Assembly (NCBI GenBank): GCA_965232285.1
Contig: CBDDPL010000004.1
Coordinates: 2,666,001-2,730,000, forward strand
Reading direction: 5' to 3'
DNA length: 64,000 bases
Source: Denitrobaculum sp965232285
Lineage (GTDB): Bacteria; Pseudomonadota; Alphaproteobacteria; Kiloniellales; Kiloniellaceae
The notes below the pieces were generated by a model that worked only from the letters and a program-made list of their open reading frames with translations, was not told where the DNA came from and made no database searches. Below, piece after piece: positions 18,134-27,185 of this stretch. The translations under genes and the position numbers were made by a program. Position 1 is the first letter of the stretch. The number at the start of each line of letters is the position of its first letter.

Positions 18134-19372
18134 ATGACCATGGACCAGAGCATCAAGACCAAGATTATCGAGACCAAGCGCAAGCTGCGCCAGGACAGGG
18201 AGCTGCTGAAGAAGTCCTTCTCCGAACTCGATGACTTCATGAAATCGGAAGCCGACGGGATCCAGTCCACGATCGCGGCGGGCCGGAGCTGCATACCCGA
18301 GCTCGACTACGCCGCCCTGCGCGACGACAAGGTCTCCGACCAGGCCCGCGCCGAGATCCGCAAGCGCGGCGCGGTGGTGGTGCGCGGAGTTTTCGAGCGC
18401 GCACAGGCGGAAGACTGGAACGAGGAACTGGGCGCCTACATCACCGACAACGGCTACTACGAGAAGGAGGTCGAAAAGCGCGGCCTCGACAAGTACTTCA
18501 GCGACCTGGCGTCGGGCCGGCCGCAGATCTTCGGCATCTACTGGTCGAAGCCCCAGGTTATGATCCGCCAGAGCGAAGCCATGGCCGGCACCAAGCGCTT
18601 CCTCAACCGCCTCTGGCAGGTCGAGGGCCCAAACGGCCGCGAGTTTGATCCGGACAACGACTATACCTATGCCGACCGCACCCGGCGGCGCGAACCCGGG
18701 GACAAGACGCTCGGGCTTTCACCGCATATGGATTCCGGCTCCTACGAGCGCTGGACCGACCCGGCTTTTCAGAAGATCTACGCGCACATCTTCGCCGGTG
18801 ACTGGCGCAACTACGACCCCTGGAACGCCGCCGCGCGCACCCGGACCAGGGAGTATCCTTCGCCCGCCGTCTGCTCCATGTTCCGCACCTTCCAGGGCTG
18901 GACCGGCCTGACCAGCCAGGGGCCGAACGACGGCACGCTGCAACTGGTGCCGGTCGCCAAGGGCATCGCCTACATGCTGCTGCGCGCACTGCAAGACGAT
19001 GTGGCCGAGGACGATCTCTGCGGCGCCGAGCCGGGCCGGGCACTCGGCGCGACCCGCGACTGGCATCCGTCCCTCATGGCCGGCCTGGTCTCGATCCCGA
19101 CGGTCGAGCCGGGCGATACGGTCTGGTGGCACCCGGACATCGTCCATGCGGTCGAGGATGAGCACAACGGCGCAAGCTATTCCAACGTTGTCTACGTCGG
19201 TGCCTCGCCGCGTTGCGAGAAGAACGCAGCCTACGCCAAAAAACAGGCCGAGGCCTTTCTGGCGGGCCGTAGCGCGCCGGACTTCGCGCCGGAAGACTAC
19301 GAGATCGATTTCAGCGGCCGCGCGACCCTGGACGACCTGACCGATCTCGGCCGGGCCCAGATGGGGATATAG
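18134..19372 (+). CDS. DUF1479 (YbiU-like) protein, putative Fe/2-oxoglutarate dioxygenase fold
   Basis: 412 residues (or 410 from the ATG at 18140). Fits the DUF1479/YbiU family. A possible 2-His-1-carboxylate iron site is SPHMDSGSYERW (HxD) and WWHPDIVHAVE (distal His), as in cupin-fold dioxygenases. No enzymatic activity is established for the family as far as I know. It follows the LacI gene by 35 bases on the same strand, so it is probably co-transcribed and part of the sugar regulon. Confidence 0.82.
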   Translation: MTMDQSIKTKIIETKRKLRQDRELLKKSFSELDDFMKSEADGIQSTIAAGRSCIPELDYAALRDDKVSDQARAEIRKRGAVVVRGVFERAQAEDWNEELGAYITDNGYYEKEVEKRGLDKYFSDLASGRPQIFGIYWSKPQVMIRQSEAMAGTKRFLNRLWQVEGPNGREFDPDNDYTYADRTRRREPGDKTLGLSPHMDSGSYERWTDPAFQKIYAHIFAGDWRNYDPWNAAARTRTREYPSPAVCSMFRTFQGWTGLTSQGPNDGTLQLVPVAKGIAYMLLRALQDDVAEDDLCGAEPGRALGATRDWHPSLMAGLVSIPTVEPGDTVWWHPDIVHAVEDEHNGASYSNVVYVGASPRCEKNAAYAKKQAEAFLAGRSAPDFAPEDYEIDFSGRATLDDLTDLGRAQMGI

Positions 19373-19410
19373 CTGGAACCCCCAGCTTCACCAGAGGCTT
19401 GTTGCGCGCC

Positions 19411-19893
19411 TCAGTCGACCAACTGGCTGTAGGCGCCGCGGAAGTAAAGCAGCGGGCGGGACCCGGCGGGCCCCAGGGCGAGCTTGGTCACCCGGCCGAT
19501 CAGGATAATGTGATCGCCGGCGTCATGCAGGGCGTCGAGCGCGCATTCGAGGTTCACCAGACACCCCGGCAGGATCGGTGCACCGCTTTCCCAGATCTCG
19601 TAGGCGATGCCGTCCCACTTGTCCGGATGGGGGCTCGCGAAGCGCACCGAAAGCGCCTGCTGCTCCTCGGCCAGAACATTAACGACGAAGTGTTCCGCCT
19701 TCTGAAAACTGGAAAAACTGTAGGCCGCCCGGTCGATACAGAAGGAAACCAGCGGCGGCTCCAGCGAGACCGAATTGAAGGAATTGACGGTCACGCCGCG
19801 CGGCAGGCCGCCCTCGTCGAGCAGTGAAACCACCGCGACGCCGGTGGCGTAACAGCCGAGAGCCGTCCGGTAATCCTGGGAATCGAAGGTCAT
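19411..19893 (-). CDS. Flavin reductase family protein
   Basis: 160 residues of the FMN-binding split-barrel flavin reductase family (RutF/HpaC-like), which supply reduced flavin to monooxygenases. Visible motifs: GCYATGVAVVSLL, GVTVNSFNSVSLEPPLVSFC, and the C-terminal PLLYFRGAY with the conserved Tyr. The start MTFDSQD at 19893 is preferred over an upstream frame-open Met. No partner oxygenase is adjacent. Convergent with the DUF1479 gene. Confidence 0.85.
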   Translation of the reverse strand: MTFDSQDYRTALGCYATGVAVVSLLDEGGLPRGVTVNSFNSVSLEPPLVSFCIDRAAYSFSSFQKAEHFVVNVLAEEQQALSVRFASPHPDKWDGIAYEIWESGAPILPGCLVNLECALDALHDAGDHIILIGRVTKLALGPAGSRPLLYFRGAYSQLVD

Positions 19894-20219
19894 CGCGCGT
19901 TTCTGTCTGCTTCTGGGGCCAGTCCTGGCGCATCGATACCCCAGCACGACCGAAAAATAAATATCTTACCTTTGCCCCCGCGAGAAAGCCGTGGGCCGGA
20001 GAACGGATAGGTTCAGGCCCAGGATTGTCAGAGCGCAGAACCCGGACGGCTTTCGAGTCACCCAGGGGAAGACGAGTTGCGGCCATGCGCCCCACTGCTT
20101 AAGCTTTTTCCAAGTCCGATTCCCACCAGCCATCGCCAGAGACCATCACCCTGCCCACGCCCGACCAACCAGAAACGCCGCCCGCCGAAGAGCAGGCCAC
20201 TTCGCCCGACGAACGCCGG

Positions 20220-21008
20220 TTGCGCAGCGCCAGCCGGCGCTCCTACCCCCTGATCCGGGCGGTGTTCGCCCAGCTCACGGCGGCGGCTCTGGTGATCGGC
20301 GGCCAGCAGATCCTGGGGGAACGCGCCGAGTTGGTCCTGCCGCTGCCCGCCCTGCTGGCGGTTCAGGGCGCGATCGCCGCCGGCCTCGGCCAGATCATGG
20401 GTCTGGCGAAATGGTGGCTGCCGGTCAACCTGCTGCTGCCCGCCGCGGCCGCGCTGGCCCTGTCGCTGAACCTGCCGAGCTGGATCTATCCCCTGCTCTT
20501 CATCGCCCTGGCGCTGGTCTTCTGGAACAGCGCCGGCGACCGAGTGCCACTCTATCTGACCAACCGGACCACCTGGGAAGCGCTGGAAGAACTGCTCGAG
20601 CGCGAGACCCGGCGCAAGGGCGCGCCCCTGGCGGTCGCCGACATGGGCTGCGGCCTGGCCGGCGCCTTGCTCTATCTGGCGCGCCGCTGCCCGGAAGCAC
20701 AATTCACCGGCGTCGAGTCCGCCCCCTTGCCCTTCGCCATCGCGCGCCTGCGCCTGGCCTTCAGCGGCCTGGACAACCTCTCGATCCGTTACGGCAACCT
20801 CTGGAACCAGGACCTGGGCCGCTACGACCTGCTCTACTGCTTCCTCTCGCCCGAGCCCATGCCCCGGCTTTACGAAAAAGCAAAGCGCGAGATGCAGACT
20901 GGGCAGTTGCTGGTCAGCAACTCCTTCGCCGTGCCGGAAGTCGCAGCCGAGGCATTGCTGCAGCTCGAAGACCGGCGGGAAACAAGGTTACTGCTTTATC
21001 GTTTTTGA
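20220..21008 (+). CDS. Membrane-anchored class I SAM-dependent methyltransferase
   Basis: About 262 residues. The N-terminal 110 residues hold three to four hydrophobic segments. The C-terminal half has SAM motif I VADMGCGLAGALLYL and an acidic motif II VESAPLPF. No ATG exists in this frame before the SAM domain region; the frame is open back to a TAA at 20100, and TTG 20220 is the best visible start, though an earlier non-ATG start is possible. Substrate unknown. It lies upstream of motA but a large palindrome separates them. Confidence 0.75.
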   Translation: MRSASRRSYPLIRAVFAQLTAAALVIGGQQILGERAELVLPLPALLAVQGAIAAGLGQIMGLAKWWLPVNLLLPAAAALALSLNLPSWIYPLLFIALALVFWNSAGDRVPLYLTNRTTWEALEELLERETRRKGAPLAVADMGCGLAGALLYLARRCPEAQFTGVESAPLPFAIARLRLAFSGLDNLSIRYGNLWNQDLGRYDLLYCFLSPEPMPRLYEKAKREMQTGQLLVSNSFAVPEVAAEALLQLEDRRETRLLLYRF

Positions 21009-21030
21009 TTAGCGCTGTTGTTTAACGAAA

Positions 21031-21173
21031 GTTGCACCAGCCCGCTCAGCATTGATTTGGTGCTGCACCAGCCCACGCCCCCACCCGGCCACCCTATGAT
21101 AATTCCGATGGGTGGCCGGGTGGGGGCGTGGGCTGGTGCAGCATCTGAACAAAGAAGCTCGGGCTGGTGCAGC
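21031..21173. repeat. Nested inverted repeat (34-base perfect stem plus outer arms)
   Basis: A perfect 34-base inverted repeat: left arm 21061-21094, right arm 21110-21143, with a 15-base loop. An outer pair, 21031-21043 and 21161-21173, repeats the same motif with one mismatch. The 11-mer TGCACCAGCCC thus occurs four times, two in each orientation. The region lies between the methyltransferase stop and motA start, with no T-run. It may be a REP/BIME-like element, a strong terminator or a site for a protein. Confidence 0.9.
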
Positions 21174-21282
21174 CTCACCCAAGCACAAAGCGACATCCCC
21201 GATTTTTCCCGCTTAAACAGCTTATTAACCGATATCGATCTAACTTTACGCAAATTTGTCGTAACAGGAAATCTGGACGCAC

Positions 21283-22149
21283 ATGTTAGTCATCGTCGGT
21301 CTTGTGGTCGTGTTCGGCTGCGTTGCAGGAGGCTATGTCGCCATGGGCGGCAAGCTCGGCGTGCTCTGGGAGCCCTTCGAGTTCGTCATCATCCTGGGTG
21401 GCGGTCTCGGCGCCTTTATCTGCACGAATAACTCCAAGGCGATCCTTGGCGGTTGCGGTAAAGCCTTCGGCCGCATGCTCAAAGGCCCGACCTACAAAAA
21501 GGAGGATTTCCTGGAGCTGCTGACCTTGCAGTACCAGATCTACCGCCTGGCCAAGACCAAGGGCATGCTGGCGCTGGAACCACACATCGAGAACCCGCAT
21601 GAATCGACGCTCTTCGCCGAATTTCCCAAGTTCAACTCGGACCATCACGCGGTCGACTTCGTCTGCGACTATCTGCGCCTGATGTCCCTGGGCGCCAACA
21701 ACCCGCATGAGGTCGAGGCGATCATGGATCTGGAGCTGGAAACCCATCACGCCGAAGAGCACGCGGTCGGCGCCGCAATCGGCGGCCTGGGCGAAAGTCT
21801 GCCGGCCCTGGGGATCGTCGCGGCGGTGCTGGGCGTGATCAAGACCATGGGCTCGATCTCCGCGCCGCCGGAGATCCTGGGCGGCCTGATCGGCGCGGCG
21901 CTGGTCGGGACCTTCTTCGGGATCTTCATGGCCTACGGCGTGATCAGCCCCATGGCCGGCGCCTTCAACGTGGTGGTCGCGGAGGACTCCAAGTACTACG
22001 AGTGCATCAAGTCCGGCATGCTCTCGCACATGGCCGGCAACCCGCCGACGGTCTCAGTGGAGTACGCCCGCAAGTGCCTGCTGTCCCACGCCCGGCCCAG
22101 CTTCGCCGAGGTCGAGGAAGCCTCCGACGCCCTGCCCGCCCCAGCTTAG
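21283..22149 (+). CDS. motA: Flagellar motor stator protein MotA
   Basis: 288 residues with four membrane segments (about 2-20, 30-50, 170-190, 200-220). The cytoplasmic loop between segments 2 and 3 and the conserved proline region GGLGESLPALGIVAAVLG, where MotA prolines couple proton flow to rotation, are present. With MotB it forms the proton-driven stator. Followed by motB after 62 bases in one operon. Confidence 0.95.
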   Translation: MLVIVGLVVVFGCVAGGYVAMGGKLGVLWEPFEFVIILGGGLGAFICTNNSKAILGGCGKAFGRMLKGPTYKKEDFLELLTLQYQIYRLAKTKGMLALEPHIENPHESTLFAEFPKFNSDHHAVDFVCDYLRLMSLGANNPHEVEAIMDLELETHHAEEHAVGAAIGGLGESLPALGIVAAVLGVIKTMGSISAPPEILGGLIGAALVGTFFGIFMAYGVISPMAGAFNVVVAEDSKYYECIKSGMLSHMAGNPPTVSVEYARKCLLSHARPSFAEVEEASDALPAPA

Positions 22150-22211
22150 CGAGGCACCGGGCCTAGCCAGGCTTAGGGCGACACCGGGATAACCGAGGAA
22201 GATAGAATCAA

Positions 22212-23198
22212 ATGGCTGACGGCGACGGTGATGGCGGCAACATCATCATTATCAAGAAGGTCAAGAAGGGCGGCCATGGAGCTCATGGCGGCGCCTGGAA
22301 GATTGCCTACGCCGACTTCGTGACCGCCATGATGGCCTTCTTCCTGCTGATGTGGCTGCTGGCCAACACATCGGAGGAACAGAAGGAAGGCATCGCAGAC
22401 TACTTCACCCCGAACCCGCGCGTCTCCTCCTCCACCAGCGGCTCCGACGGCGTACTGGGCGGCACCAGCATCAGCTCCGACGGCGCCCTGATCTCCGAGC
22501 GCTCGGCCATCGGCGTCGAGGTCACCCTGGGTCCGTCAGAAGAAACCGTGGAGGATCCCGACGCCCCGCCCGGCGAGCCGGCACCGGGCGAACCCTCCAA
22601 CGAGAGCGCCGCCGCCAAGGCCGCCCGCGAGGCCGAGGAAGCCGCCGCGGCCGCCGCCCTGGCCGAGCAGAAAGCCCGCTTCGAGGAGGAAACCGAGCAA
22701 TTCGAGGCCGCTGAGGCCGCCCTAAAACAGGCGATCGAGGAAGCTCCGGAGCTGCGCGAACTGGTCAACAACCTGGTGGTCGACCACACACCCGAGGGCC
22801 TGCGCATTCAGCTCGTCGACCAGAGCCGCAAGTCCATGTTCCCCTCCGGCAAGGCCGATCCCTTCGAGCACACCACCAAGCTGATGGGCCTGGTGGTCAA
22901 GGCCGTCGGCAACCTGCCCCAGAAGATCTCCATCAAGGGCCACACCGACGCCACCCCCTTCCGCGGCAACGACGGCTACACCAACTGGGAACTCTCCACA
23001 GACCGCGCCAACGCCAGCCGCCGCGCCCTGATCAGCGAAGGCCTCGCGCCCGACCGGGTGGTCTCGGTGGTGGGACGGGCCGCGCAAGACCCGCTGATCG
23101 TCGAAGACCCGAATTCTCCGCAAAACCGGCGGATTTCGATTATTTTGTTGCGGGAGACACCGGCGGTCGAGGGGGATGAGGCCGCGACGGCGGGTTGA
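22212..23198 (+). CDS. motB: Flagellar motor stator protein MotB
   Basis: 328 residues. The single membrane segment AYADFVTAMMAFFLLMWLL contains the proton-binding Asp35. Then comes a flexible acidic/Ala-rich linker (about residues 115-180) and a C-terminal OmpA/peptidoglycan-binding domain (IKGHTDATPFRG, NWELSTDRANASRRALI, GRAAQDPLIVEDPNSPQNRR). The protein anchors the stator to the cell wall. The linker contains a glutamate/alanine-rich stretch likely to be coiled coil. Confidence 0.96.
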   Translation: MADGDGDGGNIIIIKKVKKGGHGAHGGAWKIAYADFVTAMMAFFLLMWLLANTSEEQKEGIADYFTPNPRVSSSTSGSDGVLGGTSISSDGALISERSAIGVEVTLGPSEETVEDPDAPPGEPAPGEPSNESAAAKAAREAEEAAAAAALAEQKARFEEETEQFEAAEAALKQAIEEAPELRELVNNLVVDHTPEGLRIQLVDQSRKSMFPSGKADPFEHTTKLMGLVVKAVGNLPQKISIKGHTDATPFRGNDGYTNWELSTDRANASRRALISEGLAPDRVVSVVGRAAQDPLIVEDPNSPQNRRISIILLRETPAVEGDEAATAG

Positions 23199-23699
23199 GG
23201 CGCTGAGGTTAGAGGGTTAGCAGGAGACTTCTGCCGAGGGAACGCGTTCCCCCGCCCCACCTTGTGCTTTGTCAAGCACGGGTGAAGGCTATTTGGCACA
23301 GTGGAGTGGGTAGAGATTCCGACCAATACACCAGCTCTGAACAAACGAAACCGGCCCGTTCAGCATACTCTGGCGCTCGCAATTTTAAAATGAACCTGGC
23401 AACTCCGCTTTGGCTTTCCACGCGGTGATAGATTCCTTTGCTGCGATCTATACTAATTGTGGACAAAGTCAGTTAGGAGCCCTCATGTGAGTTGCGGTCG
23501 TTGAACGTTCGATTTTGTTTCGTTTCATCTCGCCAGTCTCGGTGTAGCGATCCTCTCCGGCTGTGGCCTTCCAGCAATCGAAAATTGAGTCCTGGAGCCG
23601 CAAGTTATGAGATTGCACATTGAAAAATTTTTCATCTATCGATAGATTTCCACTTAACTAAGTAGACAGCATTCACCCATTTTGTTTAGGGGAGCAAGA
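23199..23699. other. Non-coding stretch between motB and the AT-rich island
   Basis: No gene seen. A 14-base palindrome GGGAACGCGTTCCC at 23238-23251 and a hairpin GTGCTT/AAGCAC at 23265-23280 may terminate motAB. From about 23600 the composition turns sharply AT-rich; a palindrome ATCTATCGATAGAT lies at 23634-23647, just before the first island gene. Confidence 0.5.
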
Positions 23700-23897
23700 A
23701 TGATAAGAACAATCTCATTTCGATTTCTAGTAAAAACTTATATTTTATTGTTATTATTTTCAGCAATATTAATGCTTATAGCAAGCACACTTGGCCCAGT
23801 ATCAAAAAGCGCAATATTGCCAGTTGCAGTTGACTCTTTTAAGATTGTTCTTGGTGCATTATTAGGATGCCTGTCGGCGTGGGGGATCAGAAAATGA
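23700..23897 (+). CDS. Small hydrophobic membrane protein, AT-rich island
   Basis: 65 residues; not recognised. ATG 23700 has AGGGGAGC just upstream (from 23688). Two hydrophobic segments are visible (about residues 11-30 and 40-60), so it should sit in the inner membrane. Composition is much more AT-rich than the genome around it. The stop overlaps the next start by four bases (ATGA), so the two proteins are translationally coupled and probably act together. Confidence 0.65.
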   Translation: MIRTISFRFLVKTYILLLLFSAILMLIASTLGPVSKSAILPVAVDSFKIVLGALLGCLSAWGIRK

Positions 23898-24649
23898 TCA
23901 GAAGGTATAAAACATTAGTTCTAGTATTTATTTTATGCAACTGGTCAATTGAGGTAAAAAGTGACACTGGAAGCAAAGGCCTCATTCATGATGCCATCAC
24001 CGCATGCGCAACAGCTCTCAATATAGAGCTAGATGCAAATATACGTGGAAACATCGCCAGTCTTTATGAAGGTAACCCTGACGCCATAAATGAAGGTAGC
24101 ATAAACTTGAAAACGGAAACTGGGTTTGAGAGATTTCTCGAGATCTTTCCAGTTGAAAAAAGAGATGTTGTTTATGCCAACTATATATCGTGCCTATCAA
24201 ATATTATAGCATTTAGACAAAAAGCCCCTGAACCTAGTTATTCCAGCAAAAACAACTACGAAGAAATGAAATTATTACAGAAGAAATTTCAGCCCCATAT
24301 TAGTGAAGCCCGCAAGATAATATCATTTTTTATACTACAACAAACGTCAAATTCTCCAGATAAGCATCAAGCAAAACTAAAAATGCAGGAAATGACAGCA
24401 TTATCAGGAAAGATCATGAGGCTATATTCTGACAACAGACACATATTTAGTAATAAATCAAAATTTGTAATTGACGAAAAGCAAAAGTATATTTCAAAAT
24501 TTGTTGAAAATATAGTTAGAGATAAAAGTATATTGAAGAAAGATGCTTCCAATTTTCAAAACGAACTTCGCGCGATAATAATGTTTCCAGTGGAAGTAGA
24601 AAATAGAATAAATGAAGATTTACAATATTTTAAAAACAACCTACAATAA
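23894..24649 (+). CDS. Hypothetical exported protein, AT-rich island
   Basis: 251 residues, not recognised. The N-terminus (MIRRYKTLVLVFILCNWSIE) looks like a signal peptide with a cut near KS-DTG. The mature part is Lys/Asn/Ile-rich, mostly helical by appearance, with few cysteines and no known catalytic motif. Codon use is strongly A/T-ending, unlike the neighbours, indicating recent horizontal transfer. It is coupled by ATGA to the small membrane protein. Confidence 0.7.
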   Translation: MIRRYKTLVLVFILCNWSIEVKSDTGSKGLIHDAITACATALNIELDANIRGNIASLYEGNPDAINEGSINLKTETGFERFLEIFPVEKRDVVYANYISCLSNIIAFRQKAPEPSYSSKNNYEEMKLLQKKFQPHISEARKIISFFILQQTSNSPDKHQAKLKMQEMTALSGKIMRLYSDNRHIFSNKSKFVIDEKQKYISKFVENIVRDKSILKKDASNFQNELRAIIMFPVEVENRINEDLQYFKNNLQ

Positions 24650-24769
24650 CGAAATAAAATTTCCAGATCGGCTTAAATGAACCAGCAAACCGATTATTTG
24701 CGCCGTAACGCCCGTGTTCAAACTTCAGCCAAAGCCTGTGACATCGAACTCAAGCTAAACAACCGCTAA

Positions 24770-25050
24770 ACACTCGGTCTGCCATGGCACCGTCACCCCC
24801 CCCACATCCCGCTTGCGTGCCATCTTCTCAGCCAGATTCAAGCCCATGCCCGGCAGCGCCCAGGAACAGACGGCGATGCAAACGGCGCAGCCGGAGGTTT
24901 CGCCGGAAAAGGGGATGCATTTATCGAGGTTGACGAACGACTTATCCACGCCGCGCAGCATCTGCTTTTCCGGCCCGATCGCGAAAAGCAAACAGGCATC
25001 CTCGCAGACCCGGCAACGGCTGCAGACGTCGCCGACGCAAAATGCTTGAA
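24770..25050 (-). pseudogene. Degenerate C-terminal copy of the 4Fe-4S protein at 29790-30776
   Basis: On the minus strand this encodes CSRCRVCEDACLLFAIGPEK and CAVCIAVCSWALPGMGLNLA, matching the C-terminal third of the intact protein at 29790-30776 residue for residue with scattered changes. Upstream the similarity ends abruptly and no N-terminal domain or clear start is found, although the frame stays open. I read it as a truncated duplicate; a short independent ferredoxin-like protein is less likely. Confidence 0.75.
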
Positions 25051-25103
25051 GGGTAGCTGGGGTCACGCCAGGTCTTGTCTTGCGCATAGCGTTTAATCGC
25101 AGG

Positions 25104-25319
25104 ATGCACAAAGCGAGACCTGTGCTAACCCTTGATTTCTGGGATGATTCACCGCTTGAAGCAGCTATCCGCGACGACGCGATGCTCGAGAACGACGGCC
25201 TTGAGGACCAAGTGGTGTGGAGACGGATTTTAGCCGCGGCGGAACAGGAGCTAACGCGGACCACGTCGGCGAAGGCGCAGAGACACACAGAAGGCCGATC
25301 GCGGTGGCGCTTTACATGA
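25104..25319 (+). CDS. Small hypothetical protein
   Basis: 71 residues from ATG 25104. The segment LDFWDDSPLEAAIRDDAMLE followed by DQVVWRRILAAAEQELTR is acidic-amphipathic and looks like a real small protein with a helical end, but I cannot assign it to a named family. No strong ribosome site is visible. It begins right after the degenerate 4Fe-4S copy. Confidence 0.4.
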   Translation: MHKARPVLTLDFWDDSPLEAAIRDDAMLENDGLEDQVVWRRILAAAEQELTRTTSAKAQRHTEGRSRWRFT

Positions 25320-25401
25320 CGCCCGGGCGGTTGCCGGTCACTGAGCCAACGTCCGAAGCCTTCGACCGTAGCTTGCGCGGAACTCGGCCGGCAATGTCTC
25401 A

Positions 25402-26226
25402 TTATCGTGGCAGGACGGTGGCGCAGAAGGACTCGATTGTTGCAAGCTCATTGGCGGGCAGATCGCTGAGGGCGAAATCCAGGCGGCCGCGCAGGGCACA
25501 GCGCCTGACCTGAGTGGCCGGATCGATGGTGCCGCCCAGATTTGCCGCGGCAACGGCGACACCGTTTAGGCTGACCTCGTCTCTTTCGTTGGGCTCAGAG
25601 AAGAAACCTTCAACGAGAATCAGGTCCGGCGCACTGCCCATGAAGAGTTCGGTATCGACGGTTTCGGTGACCAGAAGGCCGTTTTCAAAGCGTCCGGTGA
25701 CCGTAACGATCTTGCCGTCGGCCTGGCTAAACGATGGCGTAACCTGCACTTTAACCCTTCCGACCGTCGCCTGATCCGCATCATAGACCCCGGTGACTTG
25801 CTGAAGCCCCGCAGGAGCGGGCGATATGCGCGATGCAACGACGCCCGTCTTAGACCAGAATCCATCAACCGTTACAGATGCCGCGTCCTCTAGATCACCG
25901 GTCACCGGCACCCCCATGACTTCATTAGGCCCGGTTACCGGCCCGGAAAGCACCGGCACATGACGCAGCTGTGTGGCCTGCCAGGCATTGCCGTCCGGCG
26001 CCGTGCTCAGCACCAGTGTCATGCCCATGCGCAGATCGTCCAGGCTTTCCAAGCCTTTCAGTTCGAGGTCCGAGGAGAAGCCAAAGCGCATGCCACTGAC
26101 TTCAAACTGGTCGATACCCGTGACGCTGCCAACAACGCCCGTGCCGACGATCCCGCCTTCCTTTTCATCGCCGAAAAGCGGCGTCGCAAACATCATGAGG
26201 CTCAAAACCAAGAATATCTGCTTCAT
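25402..26226 (-). CDS. DUF5666-type exported protein
   Basis: 274 residues with a short signal peptide (to about residue 19, PLFG-DEKEGG). The rest is built of repeated beta-rich units with the pattern GxVxxVTGIDxFxVxGxRFxFSSD..., VTGRFENGLLVTETVDTELF and VEGFFSEPNERDEVSLNGV, typical of DUF5666 repeats. Likely periplasmic; function unknown. Its ATG overlaps the stop of the DUF6502 gene by four bases, so both are made together. Confidence 0.78.
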   Translation of the reverse strand: MKQIFLVLSLMMFATPLFGDEKEGGIVGTGVVGSVTGIDQFEVSGMRFGFSSDLELKGLESLDDLRMGMTLVLSTAPDGNAWQATQLRHVPVLSGPVTGPNEVMGVPVTGDLEDAASVTVDGFWSKTGVVASRISPAPAGLQQVTGVYDADQATVGRVKVQVTPSFSQADGKIVTVTGRFENGLLVTETVDTELFMGSAPDLILVEGFFSEPNERDEVSLNGVAVAAANLGGTIDPATQVRRCALRGRLDFALSDLPANELATIESFCATVLPR

Positions 26227-26978
26227 GCCTCTTTCCCCTTCGTATGCATGAAGGTCCCCGCAACGAAGAGGGTCGATCCTTCTTCTTCCTGTTGCAGTTT
26301 CTTAGCTTCTGCATTGAGCGTCTGGAGCATCTCCAGGGCCAGTTTCGCGCCTTTTTCCTCAAGCGACCTGGCAGCAGCTTCCGACAGGTGCGAATAGCGC
26401 AGGGCCCGATCCCACTGCGGCTTGTCGCCGACAACATTGCCGATGGTCGTCTCCAGATGCGGTAGCAGGGTCGCCACCGCGGTCTTTAGTTTCTCTGAGC
26501 TATCAACGGGCACCAGTACGGTCGACACAAGGCGGATATTGCCATCGTGCTCCTCGACATTTCCGGTGCTGCGCAACAGCGACAGGACGGTCGCGGGTGC
26601 GGCATCAACCTTGGCGAACCGGACCAGCGCATCAAAACCGTCTTCGCCATCACGCGACAGATCCCGCGGGCCGTCTTCGCCCTGGAACAGAGGATCGTTC
26701 TGCCAGATCGTCAAGACACGGGCCGCCGCAGAGCTGCGTTCGGGCATCGGATCCTTGCGCTCCAGCCGCTTGGTGTCCTTGCGGTGCACACCGGTCATCA
26801 GGCTGACGTGGCTCGCAGATGCATCGGGAACCTTGGCAAATGCGGTTTCGACCAGTGCCGCCTTCAAGAGCTTCACCGCATCATTCAGCATTATATCGTT
26901 TTCAATCATGAGCCGGGCAATGGGTATCATGATCGCTGCAAGCGACTGTTCTGCTGATATTTTATCGTCATTCGCCAT
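26223..26978 (-). CDS. DUF6502 family protein
   Basis: 251 residues from MANDDKIS at 26978; an upstream extension exists but lacks support. It looks like the DUF6502 family: an N-terminal helical segment (MLNDAVKLLKAALVETAFA), a winged-helix-like stretch ASHVSLMTGVHRKDTKRL, then a C-terminal helical domain. The helix-turn-helix-like part suggests DNA binding, which is inferred. The DUF5666 partner follows with an ATGA overlap. Confidence 0.75.
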   Translation of the reverse strand: MANDDKISAEQSLAAIMIPIARLMIENDIMLNDAVKLLKAALVETAFAKVPDASASHVSLMTGVHRKDTKRLERKDPMPERSSAAARVLTIWQNDPLFQGEDGPRDLSRDGEDGFDALVRFAKVDAAPATVLSLLRSTGNVEEHDGNIRLVSTVLVPVDSSEKLKTAVATLLPHLETTIGNVVGDKPQWDRALRYSHLSEAAARSLEEKGAKLALEMLQTLNAEAKKLQQEEEGSTLFVAGTFMHTKGKEA

Positions 26979-27185
26979 GGTCCTAGCGGTACATTTAAAT
27001 CCGGCGCGGCCGTTTGTAAAACCCAGCACAACATTTTGTGATAACGAGGTTATTTTACAATGGGAAAAATTCCCATCAAGCTCTTTTCGTCAAGACAGAC
27101 ATCCAAGCAACCAGAACATTGAACGGGCTTTTGGTGTTTGCGTCTTCTGACAAAAGGGTCCGTTCTGCAGATGAGGAAACAAGTC

